Shown in pieces: positions 42,824-49,681 of a stretch of DNA of 64,000 bases; positions within the stretch are counted from its first letter, which is position 1; each line of letters begins with the position of its first letter. This stretch comes from Streptantibioticus parmotrematis. Its GTDB lineage: Bacteria; Actinomycetota; Actinomycetes; Streptomycetales; Streptomycetaceae. The position numbers were made by a program, and so were the translations under genes. The stretch is taken from assembly GCF_019890615.1 (NCBI RefSeq), contig NZ_JAINVZ010000015.1, forward strand, positions 62,001 through 126,000. Direction: 5' to 3'. The notes under the pieces were generated by a model. It had not been told where the DNA came from. It was given only the letters and a program-made list of their open reading frames with translations, and made no database searches.

Positions 42824-43093
42824 TTACCGATCCATGTAGGCAGCCAAGAGCAGTTCCGTCTCCGGGGAGAGCGACACGGCCAAAGTCTGACCCCCGGCGC
42901 GGTAGGTGAGGGTGCCGGGCACATCTCCCACCGCCGGATGGTAGTCCCCGCGCTTGAGCGTGGGGAGAACCGCAGTCCGCAAGCCCTCGCGCATGGCCAG
43001 GGACGCCATGACGGGGACAGAGAGGTCGACTGTGGGGTCCGCGACGAGGGCGGCCAGCATCGCGCGTACCTGTTCCTTCGTAGGTTCGGTCAC
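42824..43093 (-). CDS. Hypothetical small protein (89 aa)
   Basis: A GTG at 43093 is used as the start (weak GGGT upstream); the longer upstream frame is unlikely coding. Content is EQVRAMLAALVADPTVDLSV, MASLAMREGLRTAVLPTLKR and LTYRAGGQTLAVSLSPETEL. The G-L-R-x-x-x-L-x-x-L-x-x-x-D spacing is faintly reminiscent of tyrosine recombinases, but the protein is too short and lacks the other boxes. Third positions are GC-biased, so it is probably a real gene of the element's integration end. Role unknown. Confidence 0.5.
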   Translation of the reverse strand: MTEPTKEQVRAMLAALVADPTVDLSVPVMASLAMREGLRTAVLPTLKRGDYHPAVGDVPGTLTYRAGGQTLAVSLSPETELLLAAYMDR

Positions 43094-43470
43094 AGACCCA
43101 GTATCGACTGAACTACCCCTGAAAGCACGCCAATCAGTGAGGTTCCGCATAGCGCCAAGCCTCAGTCGATACCGCAAGGCGGCCGGGGCGCCGTCACAAC
43201 TCGGAGGGTGCTGGGCACACCCCAAAGGGCCATCACCGAGGCTGAAGTTTGGCACATAAGGAAAATTAGGCCCATATAGCTACGAATCGACGTTCGCCGG
43301 TTCACTGACCGCCAGGGATGCGTTACCGTCAGGTTCATTAACGCCTGTGAACGCCACTTGCGTACAAAGTTCCTGATTGCCCGTTATGTTGAGGGCCTAC
43401 CGGCCTCGACGGTGGATCGGAGGACCGTCTTGCGTACACACCCGCCAACGACGCACACCCTGCTGACGCC
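43094..43470. promoter_or_regulatory. Region upstream of excisionase/integrase with short direct repeats
   Basis: CTTGCGTACA occurs at 43357-43366 and again at 43429-43438, 72 bases apart, upstream of the excisionase-like gene. Such spaced repeats could be regulator or integrase arm sites. No gene is supported in this gap. Confidence 0.4.
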
Positions 43471-43797
43471 GTGATGGGGAGCAGCAGAGACAGGTCGACT
43501 TCCGGGGCTGCGGACGTCGACAGATTCATAGCCCCCGCCGAGGTGGAACGCCGGTTGGGCATTTCGCCCGCAACGCGGCGTCGGTGGACTAATCGCGGAC
43601 TACTTACGGCTTACCCTTTAGGTCCACATTATCAGCCCGGCCACGGAAACAATAGAAATGGGAATCGCAACGGGAGCAGGGTGCGCTATATTGACTCTGA
43701 AGTCGACGCCCTTTTTCAACGCATCAGAAGCGGTGAGCTGGCCAATTCACCGAAGCCGGTAGAGTGCGGCCGGGAAGGGCGCGGTCCCGACGTTTAA
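43471..43797 (+). CDS. Excisionase-like HTH protein
   Basis: 108 residues from GTG 43471 (ATG at 43474 is the next codon); no good ribosome site. A MerR/excisionase-type helix-turn-helix is visible at about 20-75: FIAPAEVERRLGISPATRRR, WTNRGLLTAYPLG, then a Gly/Asn-rich loop and SRVRYIDSEVDALFQRI. This pattern matches the small DNA-binding Xis proteins encoded directly before actinobacterial integrases; here the gap to the integrase is ten bases. It should bias the integrase toward excision. Assignment from domain plus position. Confidence 0.75.
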   Translation: MMGSSRDRSTSGAADVDRFIAPAEVERRLGISPATRRRWTNRGLLTAYPLGPHYQPGHGNNRNGNRNGSRVRYIDSEVDALFQRIRSGELANSPKPVECGREGRGPDV

Positions 43798-43807
43798 GGA
43801 AGGGGAC

Positions 43808-45136
43808 ATGAAGGAGTCAGATGCCCCGTTCGACCGGTGGCACAAGAAGTACCCGAAGTCAGGCGACACTCCCTGCCGCTGTGGGACGCAGCGTAATCCA
43901 CTCTATCCGTCAGCAGACCACGGGCGTGGGAAGCGTTGGCAAGCCAGGTACGTCGGGCCTGACGGCAAGTCTCACCGCCCCGTGTTTGACTCACGGGAGC
44001 AGGCTCGCGCCCACCTGGAGCAGGTTCGGCATGCACTCCAGGAGGATACCTGGGAGCAGGAGACCAGCGGCACAAAGAAACTAGAGTTCTACTCCAGTGA
44101 ATTCATCAGCCGCCGAAGGAAGAAGAACAAGAGGGAGAGCACGACAGAAACTTATGAGACCCATCTCAGAATTCACATATTGCCATATGCAGGCTGTCGC
44201 GTCGCCAAGGCACTTCGACGCAAGGACACCATGGCCTTAGTCGACCACCTCCTGGACAAGGGGACCATCGCACCCGGCTACATCGTCCAGATATTCAAGA
44301 CGTGGCGCATCCTCATGAATTACCTGATCGATGAGGATGTTCCCCTTCCGGCCAACATCTGCGCCCGGATCGAATTACCCGAGGTCGAGCCTCGGGTCAA
44401 GGTGGTATTGACCGCGGAGCAGGTATGTCGCCTGGCGGCCGCGATGCGTCAGGTCGAGCCGCGCTATGAGCTGTTGATCTGGATCGCGGCTTGCGCCGGC
44501 CTGCGTGAAGGCGAGGCATTCGGCCTCACGCATGACGCAGTCGGTTGGGAGACCGATGTCCTCTACGTCGAGGAACAGCGCCAAAAGGGGAAGGCTGTAC
44601 CACTCAAGACCAAGTCCTCCAGAGCCACGTTGCCCGTCGACCACTTCCTCATCGAGAGGATCGTTGAGCACGTCCGGCGCATCCCGCGGATGAGGCCGGT
44701 GTCCCGGAACGCGGAGCTGAAGCGCCAACGGCGCGGGTGGATCCCGCCGACTGACGAGGGGTTGATCGTCACCAACCGTGATGGACGGCCTGTGCAGCGG
44801 TCGGACTTCAACGAGAAGTTCCGGATGGCTGTCGTGCTCGCCGATCTGCCGCCGGAGACATGGTTCCACGACTTGAAGCACTGGTACACCACTCGACTGG
44901 GGGCCAGCGGCAAGTTCGACCCCAAGACGGTGCAGGCGCTCTCGCGGCACGCCGAGTTCTCGGAAACGTGGGACACCTACGCCCATCCACCACTGGCCGT
45001 TCAGGGCGTCAAGGTGGAGGCGTTCAGCGAGTTGTTCACCGCTGAGACGGGCTTCGACGAGCGGCAAGCCAATCACGCCCGGCGCTTGACCTCAACCGCC
45101 CCCGATGTGCCACACTCTCTACCCACGCGAGGCTAA
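43808..45136 (+). CDS. Tyrosine recombinase (element integrase)
   Basis: 442 residues from an ATG at 43808 with AAGGAAGGGG two bases upstream. An N-terminal arm-binding-like region (RWQARYVGPDGKSHRPVFDS) and a SAM-like core-binding domain (about 90-190) precede the catalytic domain: Arg I in CAGLREGEAFGL (about 233-244), Lys beta region, box II FHDLKHWYTTRLGASG (H-x-x-K-H, with Lys in place of the usual Arg), SRHAEFSETWDTYAHP with the likely nucleophilic Tyr. It is the terminal gene of the element; its stop is about 125 bp from the mature rnpB 3' end, where attachment is expected. Integration site inferred from position. Confidence 0.92.
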   Translation: MKESDAPFDRWHKKYPKSGDTPCRCGTQRNPLYPSADHGRGKRWQARYVGPDGKSHRPVFDSREQARAHLEQVRHALQEDTWEQETSGTKKLEFYSSEFISRRRKKNKRESTTETYETHLRIHILPYAGCRVAKALRRKDTMALVDHLLDKGTIAPGYIVQIFKTWRILMNYLIDEDVPLPANICARIELPEVEPRVKVVLTAEQVCRLAAAMRQVEPRYELLIWIAACAGLREGEAFGLTHDAVGWETDVLYVEEQRQKGKAVPLKTKSSRATLPVDHFLIERIVEHVRRIPRMRPVSRNAELKRQRRGWIPPTDEGLIVTNRDGRPVQRSDFNEKFRMAVVLADLPPETWFHDLKHWYTTRLGASGKFDPKTVQALSRHAEFSETWDTYAHPPLAVQGVKVEAFSELFTAETGFDERQANHARRLTSTAPDVPHSLPTRG

Positions 45137-45152
45137 CCACCGCAGCGCGAGG

Positions 45153-45180
45153 GTGAGCGGCCCTTGGAACGGCTGCTCAC
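45153..45180 (+). terminator. Hairpin after integrase
   Basis: GTGAGCGGCC (45153-45162) pairs with GGCTGCTCAC (45171-45180) over ten pairs, one of them G-U, with an 8-base loop, 17 bases after the integrase stop. Probable terminator of the excisionase-integrase transcript. Confidence 0.7.
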
Positions 45181-45182
45181 CT

Positions 45183-45204
45183 GATTCGACCCCGATTCGA
45201 CCCC
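45183..45204. repeat. Tandem 11-bp repeat at element end
   Basis: GATTCGACCCC is repeated head to tail at 45183-45193 and 45194-45204. It lies between the integrase terminator and the rnpB terminator, where the attachment core or integrase arm sites would be expected. Confidence 0.6.
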
Positions 45205-45227
45205 GGGGGCACACGTTGGAAGGGACA

Positions 45228-45253
45228 CCCCTTCCGACCTGGGCCGGAAGGGG
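45228..45253 (-). terminator. rnpB terminator hairpin
   Basis: CCCCTTCCG (45228-45236) and CGGAAGGGG (45245-45253) form a perfect 9-bp stem with an 8-base loop, immediately downstream of the rnpB 3' end on the minus strand. Confidence 0.8.
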
Positions 45254-45261
45254 TGGGGCAG

Positions 45262-45659
45262 ACGACCCGTGCTGTACGCCGGGTTCTGTCTCCGGGGGAC
45301 CTCGCGGTCCGCCGGGAGGCGGTCATCCATCTAGGGCCGACGTTGCCGCCGGCCTCGTGCGGTCTACCCGCGGACTCGGGCGGGCAGCCCTCGAACATCC
45401 GCGCAGGACGCCCTGGGGCGTCCCTCTTGACCTTGCTCCGGGTGGGGTTTACCTAGCTGCCCAGGTCACCCTGGGCACTGGTGGTCTCTTACACCACCGT
45501 TTCACCCTTACCGGGGACCGAGGTCCCCGGCGGTCTGCTTTCTGTGGCACTTTCCCGCGGGTCACCCCGGGTGGGCGTTACCCACCACCCTGCCCTGTGG
45601 AGCCCGGACGTTCCTCGGCAGGACCGGATGTCCTGACGCGACCGCCCGCACGACTCGTC
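45262..45659 (-). ncRNA. rnpB: RNase P RNA (bacterial class A)
   Basis: On the minus strand the sequence carries the hallmark elements: GAGGAACGTCCGGGCTCCA near the 5' end (P4 5' half), GTGCCACAGAAAGCAGACCG, GGTAAGGGTGAAACGGTG, GTAAACCCCACCCGGAGCAA, and AGATGGATGACCGCC followed by GACAGAACCCGGCGTACA near the 3' end. The 5' and 3' termini (GACGAGTCGTGC and GCACGGGTCGTC) pair as P1 with one mismatch. It is the catalytic RNA that matures tRNA 5' ends. A -10-like TAGGAT (minus strand, 45672-45677) lies 12 bases upstream. The intact gene borders the mobile element at its 3' end. Ends are estimated from P1. Confidence 0.96.
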
Positions 45660-45740
45660 TGCCGTCCCGCCATCCTAGTCGACCGCCGGGGCGTCGTAGG
45701 CTGCACGGGATCCGTCACCGGCCGTACGAGGGAGAACACC

Positions 45741-46526
45741 GTGCTCGTCCTGCTTCCGCCGTCCGAGGGCAAGGCCTCAGGGGGCGAGGGACCCGCCCTC
45801 GATCTGGACGCCCTCGCGCTGCCCGGGCTGACCGAGGCGCGGCGCACGGTGCTGGGCGAGCTGGTGGAGCTGTGCCGGGGCGACGAGGAGAAGGCCCTCG
45901 ACGTGCTCGGGCTCGGGGAGCGGCTGCGGGGCGAGGTGGCCAAGAACGCGGCCCTGGAGACCGCCCCGGCCCTGCCGGCGGGCGAGGTCTACACCGGGGT
46001 GCTGTACGACGCCCTGGGGCTGGGCGATCTCGGCCCGCGCGCGCTGGGGCTCGCTCGCGAGTCGCTGCTCGTCTTCTCCGGGCTGTGGGGCGCCGTGCGG
46101 ATCGGCGACCGCATCCCGTCCTACCGCTGCCCGATGGGCGTGAAGCTCCCCGCCCTCGGCGCGCTGGCCGCGTTCTGGCGCGGGCCGATGGCCCAGGTCA
46201 TGCCGGAGGCGGCCGGGGACGGGCTGGTGCTGGACCTGCGCTCGTCCGCGTACGCCGCCGCCTGGAAGCCCAAGGGCGACCTCGCCCGCAGGACGGCCTC
46301 CGTGCGGGTGCTCCAGGTGCGGATGGTGGACGGCGTGGAGCGGCGCAGCGTGGTCAGCCACTTCAACAAGGCCACCAAGGGTCGCCTGGTCCGCGCCCTC
46401 CTCGAAGCCGACGCGCGCCCCGCGACCTGCGCCGAACTCGCCGACGTCTGGCGGGACTTGGGCTTCACCGTGGAGCAGCAGGCCAAGCCGGGTCAGCTCG
46501 ACGTGCTGGTCTCGGACGTGCACTGA
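45741..46526 (+). CDS. yaaA: YaaA-family peroxide-stress protein
   Basis: 261 residues from a GTG at 45741; GAGGGAGA lies 6-12 bases upstream. The family pattern is clear: LVLLPPSEGKASGG at the N-terminus, AGEVYTGVLYDALGL, LVFSGLWGAVRIGDRIPSYR, GLVLDLRSSAYAAAW and VSHFNKATKGRLVRALLE. YaaA (UPF0246) lowers the free-iron-dependent damage from peroxide in E. coli and has DNA-binding ability; the role in Actinobacteria is presumed similar. It is read away from rnpB, with divergent promoters in the 80-bp gap. Standalone gene converging on the PadR gene. Confidence 0.9.
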   Translation: MLVLLPPSEGKASGGEGPALDLDALALPGLTEARRTVLGELVELCRGDEEKALDVLGLGERLRGEVAKNAALETAPALPAGEVYTGVLYDALGLGDLGPRALGLARESLLVFSGLWGAVRIGDRIPSYRCPMGVKLPALGALAAFWRGPMAQVMPEAAGDGLVLDLRSSAYAAAWKPKGDLARRTASVRVLQVRMVDGVERRSVVSHFNKATKGRLVRALLEADARPATCAELADVWRDLGFTVEQQAKPGQLDVLVSDVH

Positions 46527-46545
46527 GCCGAGGTCCGCGGGCTGC

Positions 46546-47145
46546 TCATCGCGGCCCCGGCTCTTCCCCGTCCTCGGGTCCCGACTGCTCCAGCTCCTCG
46601 ATCAGCCCGCGCAGCCACGCCAGTTCGGCCGCCCGCATCGTGCGCAGGTAGTCGTACTCGACGAGGTTGATCCGTTCGACGCCGCCCGGGATCGTGGCGA
46701 GGCCCTCGGCGACCTCCGCGTCCTCGCGTTCCAGGCGTTCGGCGACCGACGCGGCCCGTTCGCGCAGCGCCTCCAGCACCGTCGGCCGGGGCAGCGCGCC
46801 GAGGAAGGCCAGCGCGGCGGGGAAGGCCGGGTACTCGTCCAGCGGCTCGGCCAGCAGGTCCAGCAGCCAGCGCCTGCCGGTCTCCACGCCGCGCTCGGTC
46901 GTGCGGTAGACGGTGCGGTCGCGCGGGCCGCCCGGGTCGACCGCCTCGATCAGCCCGGAGCGGGCCAGCCGGTCGACCGTCTGGTAGACGGAGGTGCGCT
47001 GGCCGACGTTGACCACGCGGTCTTTGTCCCACGCGTAGATCCGCTGCCGCAGGGCGTACGGGTGCAGGGGCTCGATGCCGAGCAGCAGCAGGACGGTCAT
47101 GGCCAGCGTGGAGCGGCGCGGGCTCGGGGCGTCGGCGGTGGCCAT
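46546..47145 (-). CDS. PadR-family transcriptional regulator
   Basis: 199 residues from an ATG at 47145; AAGGAG lies 12 bases upstream, so a slightly different start is possible. The N-terminal winged helix is typical of PadR (AMTVLLLLGIEPLHPYALRQ, RTSVYQTVDRLARSGLIEAV, RDRTVYRTTERGVETGRRWL) and a helical C-terminal dimerisation arm follows (about 100-190). It lies directly downstream of the FAD monooxygenase gene on the same strand, 217 bp after its stop. A palindromic operator in the monooxygenase promoter is a likely target. The ligand may be an aromatic compound handled by the monooxygenase. Confidence 0.88.
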   Translation of the reverse strand: MATADAPSPRRSTLAMTVLLLLGIEPLHPYALRQRIYAWDKDRVVNVGQRTSVYQTVDRLARSGLIEAVDPGGPRDRTVYRTTERGVETGRRWLLDLLAEPLDEYPAFPAALAFLGALPRPTVLEALRERAASVAERLEREDAEVAEGLATIPGGVERINLVEYDYLRTMRAAELAWLRGLIEELEQSGPEDGEEPGPR

Positions 47146-47362
47146 GGGACTGTGGGTCTCCTTCTGCTTGCGCGCGGGTTCCGTTTGCGCGCGGGTTCTG
47201 CTTGCGCGCGGGCCGCGGAACGCTGCGGCGGGCCGCGGTCGGGAACGGCGCCGCGCACGAGGTGTGTCCGTACGCGGATCACCGTACGCGGCCGCCCCGC
47301 GCCGACGCCCCGCGGCCACCGTCCCGCGCCGACCGCCCGCGACCGCCCCGAGCAGCGGTCCC

Positions 47363-48700
47363 TCACCTCTCCCGCCCCTCCGTGCGCTTCGCCATCATCG
47401 CCTCCGTGAACTTCCGCTTGACCGGCGGCGCGTGGTTCACCGTGCGCAGGAACGCGCGTTGGGCGCCCAGCATCAGGCGGCCCACGTACGGCTTGTGGAT
47501 CACGCTGTCGGAGCTCATCCGCTCGCGGGAGGCGATGACCGCCTTGAAGCCGTAGTCGCGCATCCGCTCCTCGTAGCCGCCGACCGCCTCGGTCAGGGTG
47601 CGCCCGCCGTCGCGGTACGCGGTCAGCGCCCGGCACAGCTCGACCGCGTCGATGAGCGCGGTGTTGGCGCCGACGCCCATGCCGGGGGTCATGGTGTGGA
47701 TGGCGTCGCCGATGAGGGTGACCGGGGTCGGCCGCCACGGGTCGACGGGGACCGAGGTGCGGATGGCGAGGGCGAACGCCGAGGAGGCGTCGGACAGTTC
47801 CATCAGGCGGCGCAGGTTCGGGTGCCAGTGCGGGGTGAGGCGCAGCGCGAGGTCGGCCACGTCCGTGCCGCGCAGCCGGGCGGCACCGGGCGGGAACTTG
47901 TCGGCGGCGGCCCACACCGACCAGTTGATGTAGTCGCGGGTGTTGTCGAAGAGCAACCCGGGCCATTCGGCGAGGAGTTCGGCGTCGTTGCCACCGATGC
48001 CGTTCTTCAGGGCGCCGGAGCGGTCCCACTTGAACTCCATGGTGTGCAGGATGCCGCCGAAGCCGCGCGGTGCCATCACCATGCCGATGCCCTGCGAGAC
48101 GTTCTCGGGCAGCAACGCGCGGGTGGCGTCGGTGAGCGGGACCTTGGCGGCCAGCGCGACGATGCCGGAGTCCAGCACAGTCGCGTGCGGCAGATACTGC
48201 TGCCGTACGCGGGAGTTGGCGCCGTCCGCCGCGACCAGCACGTCCCCGGTGACGCTGCTGCCGTCGGCGAAGTGCGCGGTGACCCGGCCGTCCGGCAGCT
48301 GCTCGTAGCGCGTGAACGTCTTGTCGAAGTGCACGACGTCCTCAAGGCCGGTCAGCAGTACCTGACGCAGCGTCATGCGACTGACGGAGTGGCCGGCGCC
48401 CTCCTCGGCGAGGGGGACGTCCAAGGTGGTGCGCAGCCCTTCGGAGAGCATCACGAAGTGCCGGGGCGAGCGGGCGCAGGTGGCCAGGAAGGTGCGGTAC
48501 AGCTCGGGCGGCAGGCTGCGTTCCAGCGCCCGGGAGCCGTCGGGGTCGATACCGACGCGGTAGCCGTGCAGGCCGTCGGAGCGGGTGCGGTCGCGTTCGT
48601 AGACGTCCACCGCGATGCCGGCCCGCTGGAGGCCGTGCGCGAGGGCCATGCCGCCGAAGCCTGCGCCGATGACGATGACGTGCGGGGATGTGCGGGACAT
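47363..48700 (-). CDS. FAD-dependent aromatic-ring monooxygenase
   Basis: 445 residues, ATG at 48700 with GGAG seven bases upstream. FAD motifs: VIVIGAGFGGMALAHGLQRA (GxGxxG, about 8-27), DVLVAADGANSRVRQQYL (DG, about 157-174) and PVTLIGDAIHTMTPGMGVG (GD, about 315-333). This is the PHBH/TetX-type hydroxylase family acting on aromatic or polyketide substrates, or inactivating tetracycline-like drugs. The C-terminus (MLGAQRAFLRTVNHAPPVKR) fits. Its promoter contains a 29-bp palindrome, and a PadR gene follows, suggesting drug- or phenolic-inducible control. Confidence 0.9.
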   Translation of the reverse strand: MSRTSPHVIVIGAGFGGMALAHGLQRAGIAVDVYERDRTRSDGLHGYRVGIDPDGSRALERSLPPELYRTFLATCARSPRHFVMLSEGLRTTLDVPLAEEGAGHSVSRMTLRQVLLTGLEDVVHFDKTFTRYEQLPDGRVTAHFADGSSVTGDVLVAADGANSRVRQQYLPHATVLDSGIVALAAKVPLTDATRALLPENVSQGIGMVMAPRGFGGILHTMEFKWDRSGALKNGIGGNDAELLAEWPGLLFDNTRDYINWSVWAAADKFPPGAARLRGTDVADLALRLTPHWHPNLRRLMELSDASSAFALAIRTSVPVDPWRPTPVTLIGDAIHTMTPGMGVGANTALIDAVELCRALTAYRDGGRTLTEAVGGYEERMRDYGFKAVIASRERMSSDSVIHKPYVGRLMLGAQRAFLRTVNHAPPVKRKFTEAMMAKRTEGRER

Positions 48701-48752
48701 GAGGGTCTCCGTGGGGTGGATGGGATGCCGCGTCCCGGTCCGGGACGACGAC

Positions 48753-48791
48753 TCGCGATATTCATATTATGACTATCGCGATACATGTCAA
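48753..48791 (-). promoter_or_regulatory. Monooxygenase promoter with overlapping palindromic operator
   Basis: On the minus strand TTGACA (48786-48791) and TAATAT (48764-48769) are spaced 16 bases, a strong consensus promoter for the monooxygenase. Across it lie exact arms TCGCGATA (48753-48760) and TATCGCGA (48774-48781), with inner TCATA/TATGA also paired. TATCGCG half-sites recur at 48882-48888 and 48904-48910. PadR binding is the natural inference. Confidence 0.75.
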
Positions 48792-48920
48792 GGCGGCGCC
48801 GGAAGCCGGAAGCATGGGGAGACCCCAGGAATAGCAAGGGGGCCGGGCAGGCGAGGGGGCCAACCGGGAACCCCGGCCGTATATCGCGATCAACGGGTAC
48901 GGGTATCGCGTTGCGGCACC

Positions 48921-48936
48921 CGCAACAGTTGTTGCG
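48921..48936. promoter_or_regulatory. Small palindrome upstream of KDPG aldolase gene
   Basis: CGCAACA (48921-48927) and TGTTGCG (48930-48936) are exact inverted arms with a GT centre, 22 bases before the KDPG aldolase start. It fits a GntR/LacI-type operator, but no regulator for it is in view. Confidence 0.5.
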
Positions 48937-48958
48937 GAGGCCGAACCCGGGCGGCACG

Positions 48959-49681
48959 ATGACGGCCATGCCCGACGCGCCCGCCTCCGGACCCTCCGCT
49001 CCGTCCGTCCCCTCTGTTCTCGACCTCGCACCCGTCATCCCCGTCGTCACGCTGCACGACGCCGGTGACGCGGTGCCGCTGGCCCGGGCACTGGTGGCGG
49101 GCGGCCTGCCCGCTGTCGAGATCACACTGCGGACGCCCGCCGGGCTCGACGCCGTGTGCGCGGTCGCGCGGGACGTACCGGGCGCGATCGTCGGCGCGGG
49201 AACGGTGTTGACGGAGCGTCAGGTGAACGGCGCGCTGGACGCGGGCGCGCGCTTCCTCGTCAGCCCGGGGTGCACCGGCGGGTTGCTGACGGCGATGCTG
49301 GATTCCGGGGCGCCGGTGCTGCCCGGGGTGGCCACCGCGTCGGAGGCGATGGCGCTGCTGGAACGCGGGGTGGAGGACATGAAGTTCTTCCCGGCCGAGG
49401 CGGCGGGCGGCGTCCGGTATCTGCGGTCACTGGCCGCGCCGTTGCCCTCGGCACGCTTCTGCGCCACCGGAGGGATCGACGCGAGCCGCGCGGCGGACTA
49501 CCTCGCGTTGCCCAACGTGCCGTGCGTGGGCGGGAGTTGGATGGTCCCGGACGATGCCGTACGGGCCGGTGACTGGGGGCGCGTCGAGCGGCTGGCCCGG
49601 GCGGCGGCCGCCGTGGGCGGCGCGCCGACGGTGGCCCCGGAGCCCAGAACCGTCAACTCCGCAGGTGCGCCGTGTCGTTGA
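48959..49681 (+). CDS. eda: KDPG/KHG aldolase
   Basis: 240 residues from the ATG at 48959 (an ATG at 48968 is equally possible). Class I aldolase features: PAVEITLRTP (catalytic Glu, about 53-62), VGAGTVLTERQVNGALDAGA, FLVSPGCTGGLL, and MKFFPAEAAGG with the Schiff-base Lys (about 142). FCATGGIDASRAADYL and VGGSWMVPDDAVRAGDWG complete the phosphate site. It cleaves 2-keto-3-deoxy-6-phosphogluconate (or 4-hydroxy-2-oxoglutarate) to pyruvate plus an aldehyde in sugar-acid catabolism. No kinase or dehydratase is adjacent. Its 3' end overlaps that of the convergent RNase H gene by 29 bases. Confidence 0.92.
   Translation: MTAMPDAPASGPSAPSVPSVLDLAPVIPVVTLHDAGDAVPLARALVAGGLPAVEITLRTPAGLDAVCAVARDVPGAIVGAGTVLTERQVNGALDAGARFLVSPGCTGGLLTAMLDSGAPVLPGVATASEAMALLERGVEDMKFFPAEAAGGVRYLRSLAAPLPSARFCATGGIDASRAADYLALPNVPCVGGSWMVPDDAVRAGDWGRVERLARAAAAVGGAPTVAPEPRTVNSAGAPCR

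Larger units (their letters stand above)
1..45260. mobile_element. Integrative conjugative element (right part; left end off window)
   Basis: The element is defined by a tyrosine integrase and excisionase-like protein at 43.5-45.1 kb, a contiguous type IV secretion-like operon at 0-15.4 kb, a secreted peptidoglycan hydrolase, and a cargo region between. Base composition is patchy: 22.9-24 kb and 39.4-39.9 kb are visibly AT-richer than their neighbours, as expected of acquired DNA. The right boundary is placed between the integrase stop and the 3' end of rnpB, because every gene to the right is ordinary chromosomal housekeeping. No relaxase, replication protein or second attachment site is seen, so the left end must lie outside. 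Element identity is strongly supported; the exact right boundary is inferred. Confidence 0.85.

Noticed and set aside
45181-45215. Possible tRNA T-arm (ATTCGACCCC) marking a tRNA target
   Set aside because: No cloverleaf can be folded around it and no acceptor or anticodon arm is present; the neighbouring stable RNA is rnpB.
1-45260. Plasmid-type replication gene or FtsK-like TraB
   Set aside because: None seen in the window; the only transfer ATPases are VirB4- and VirD4-like.
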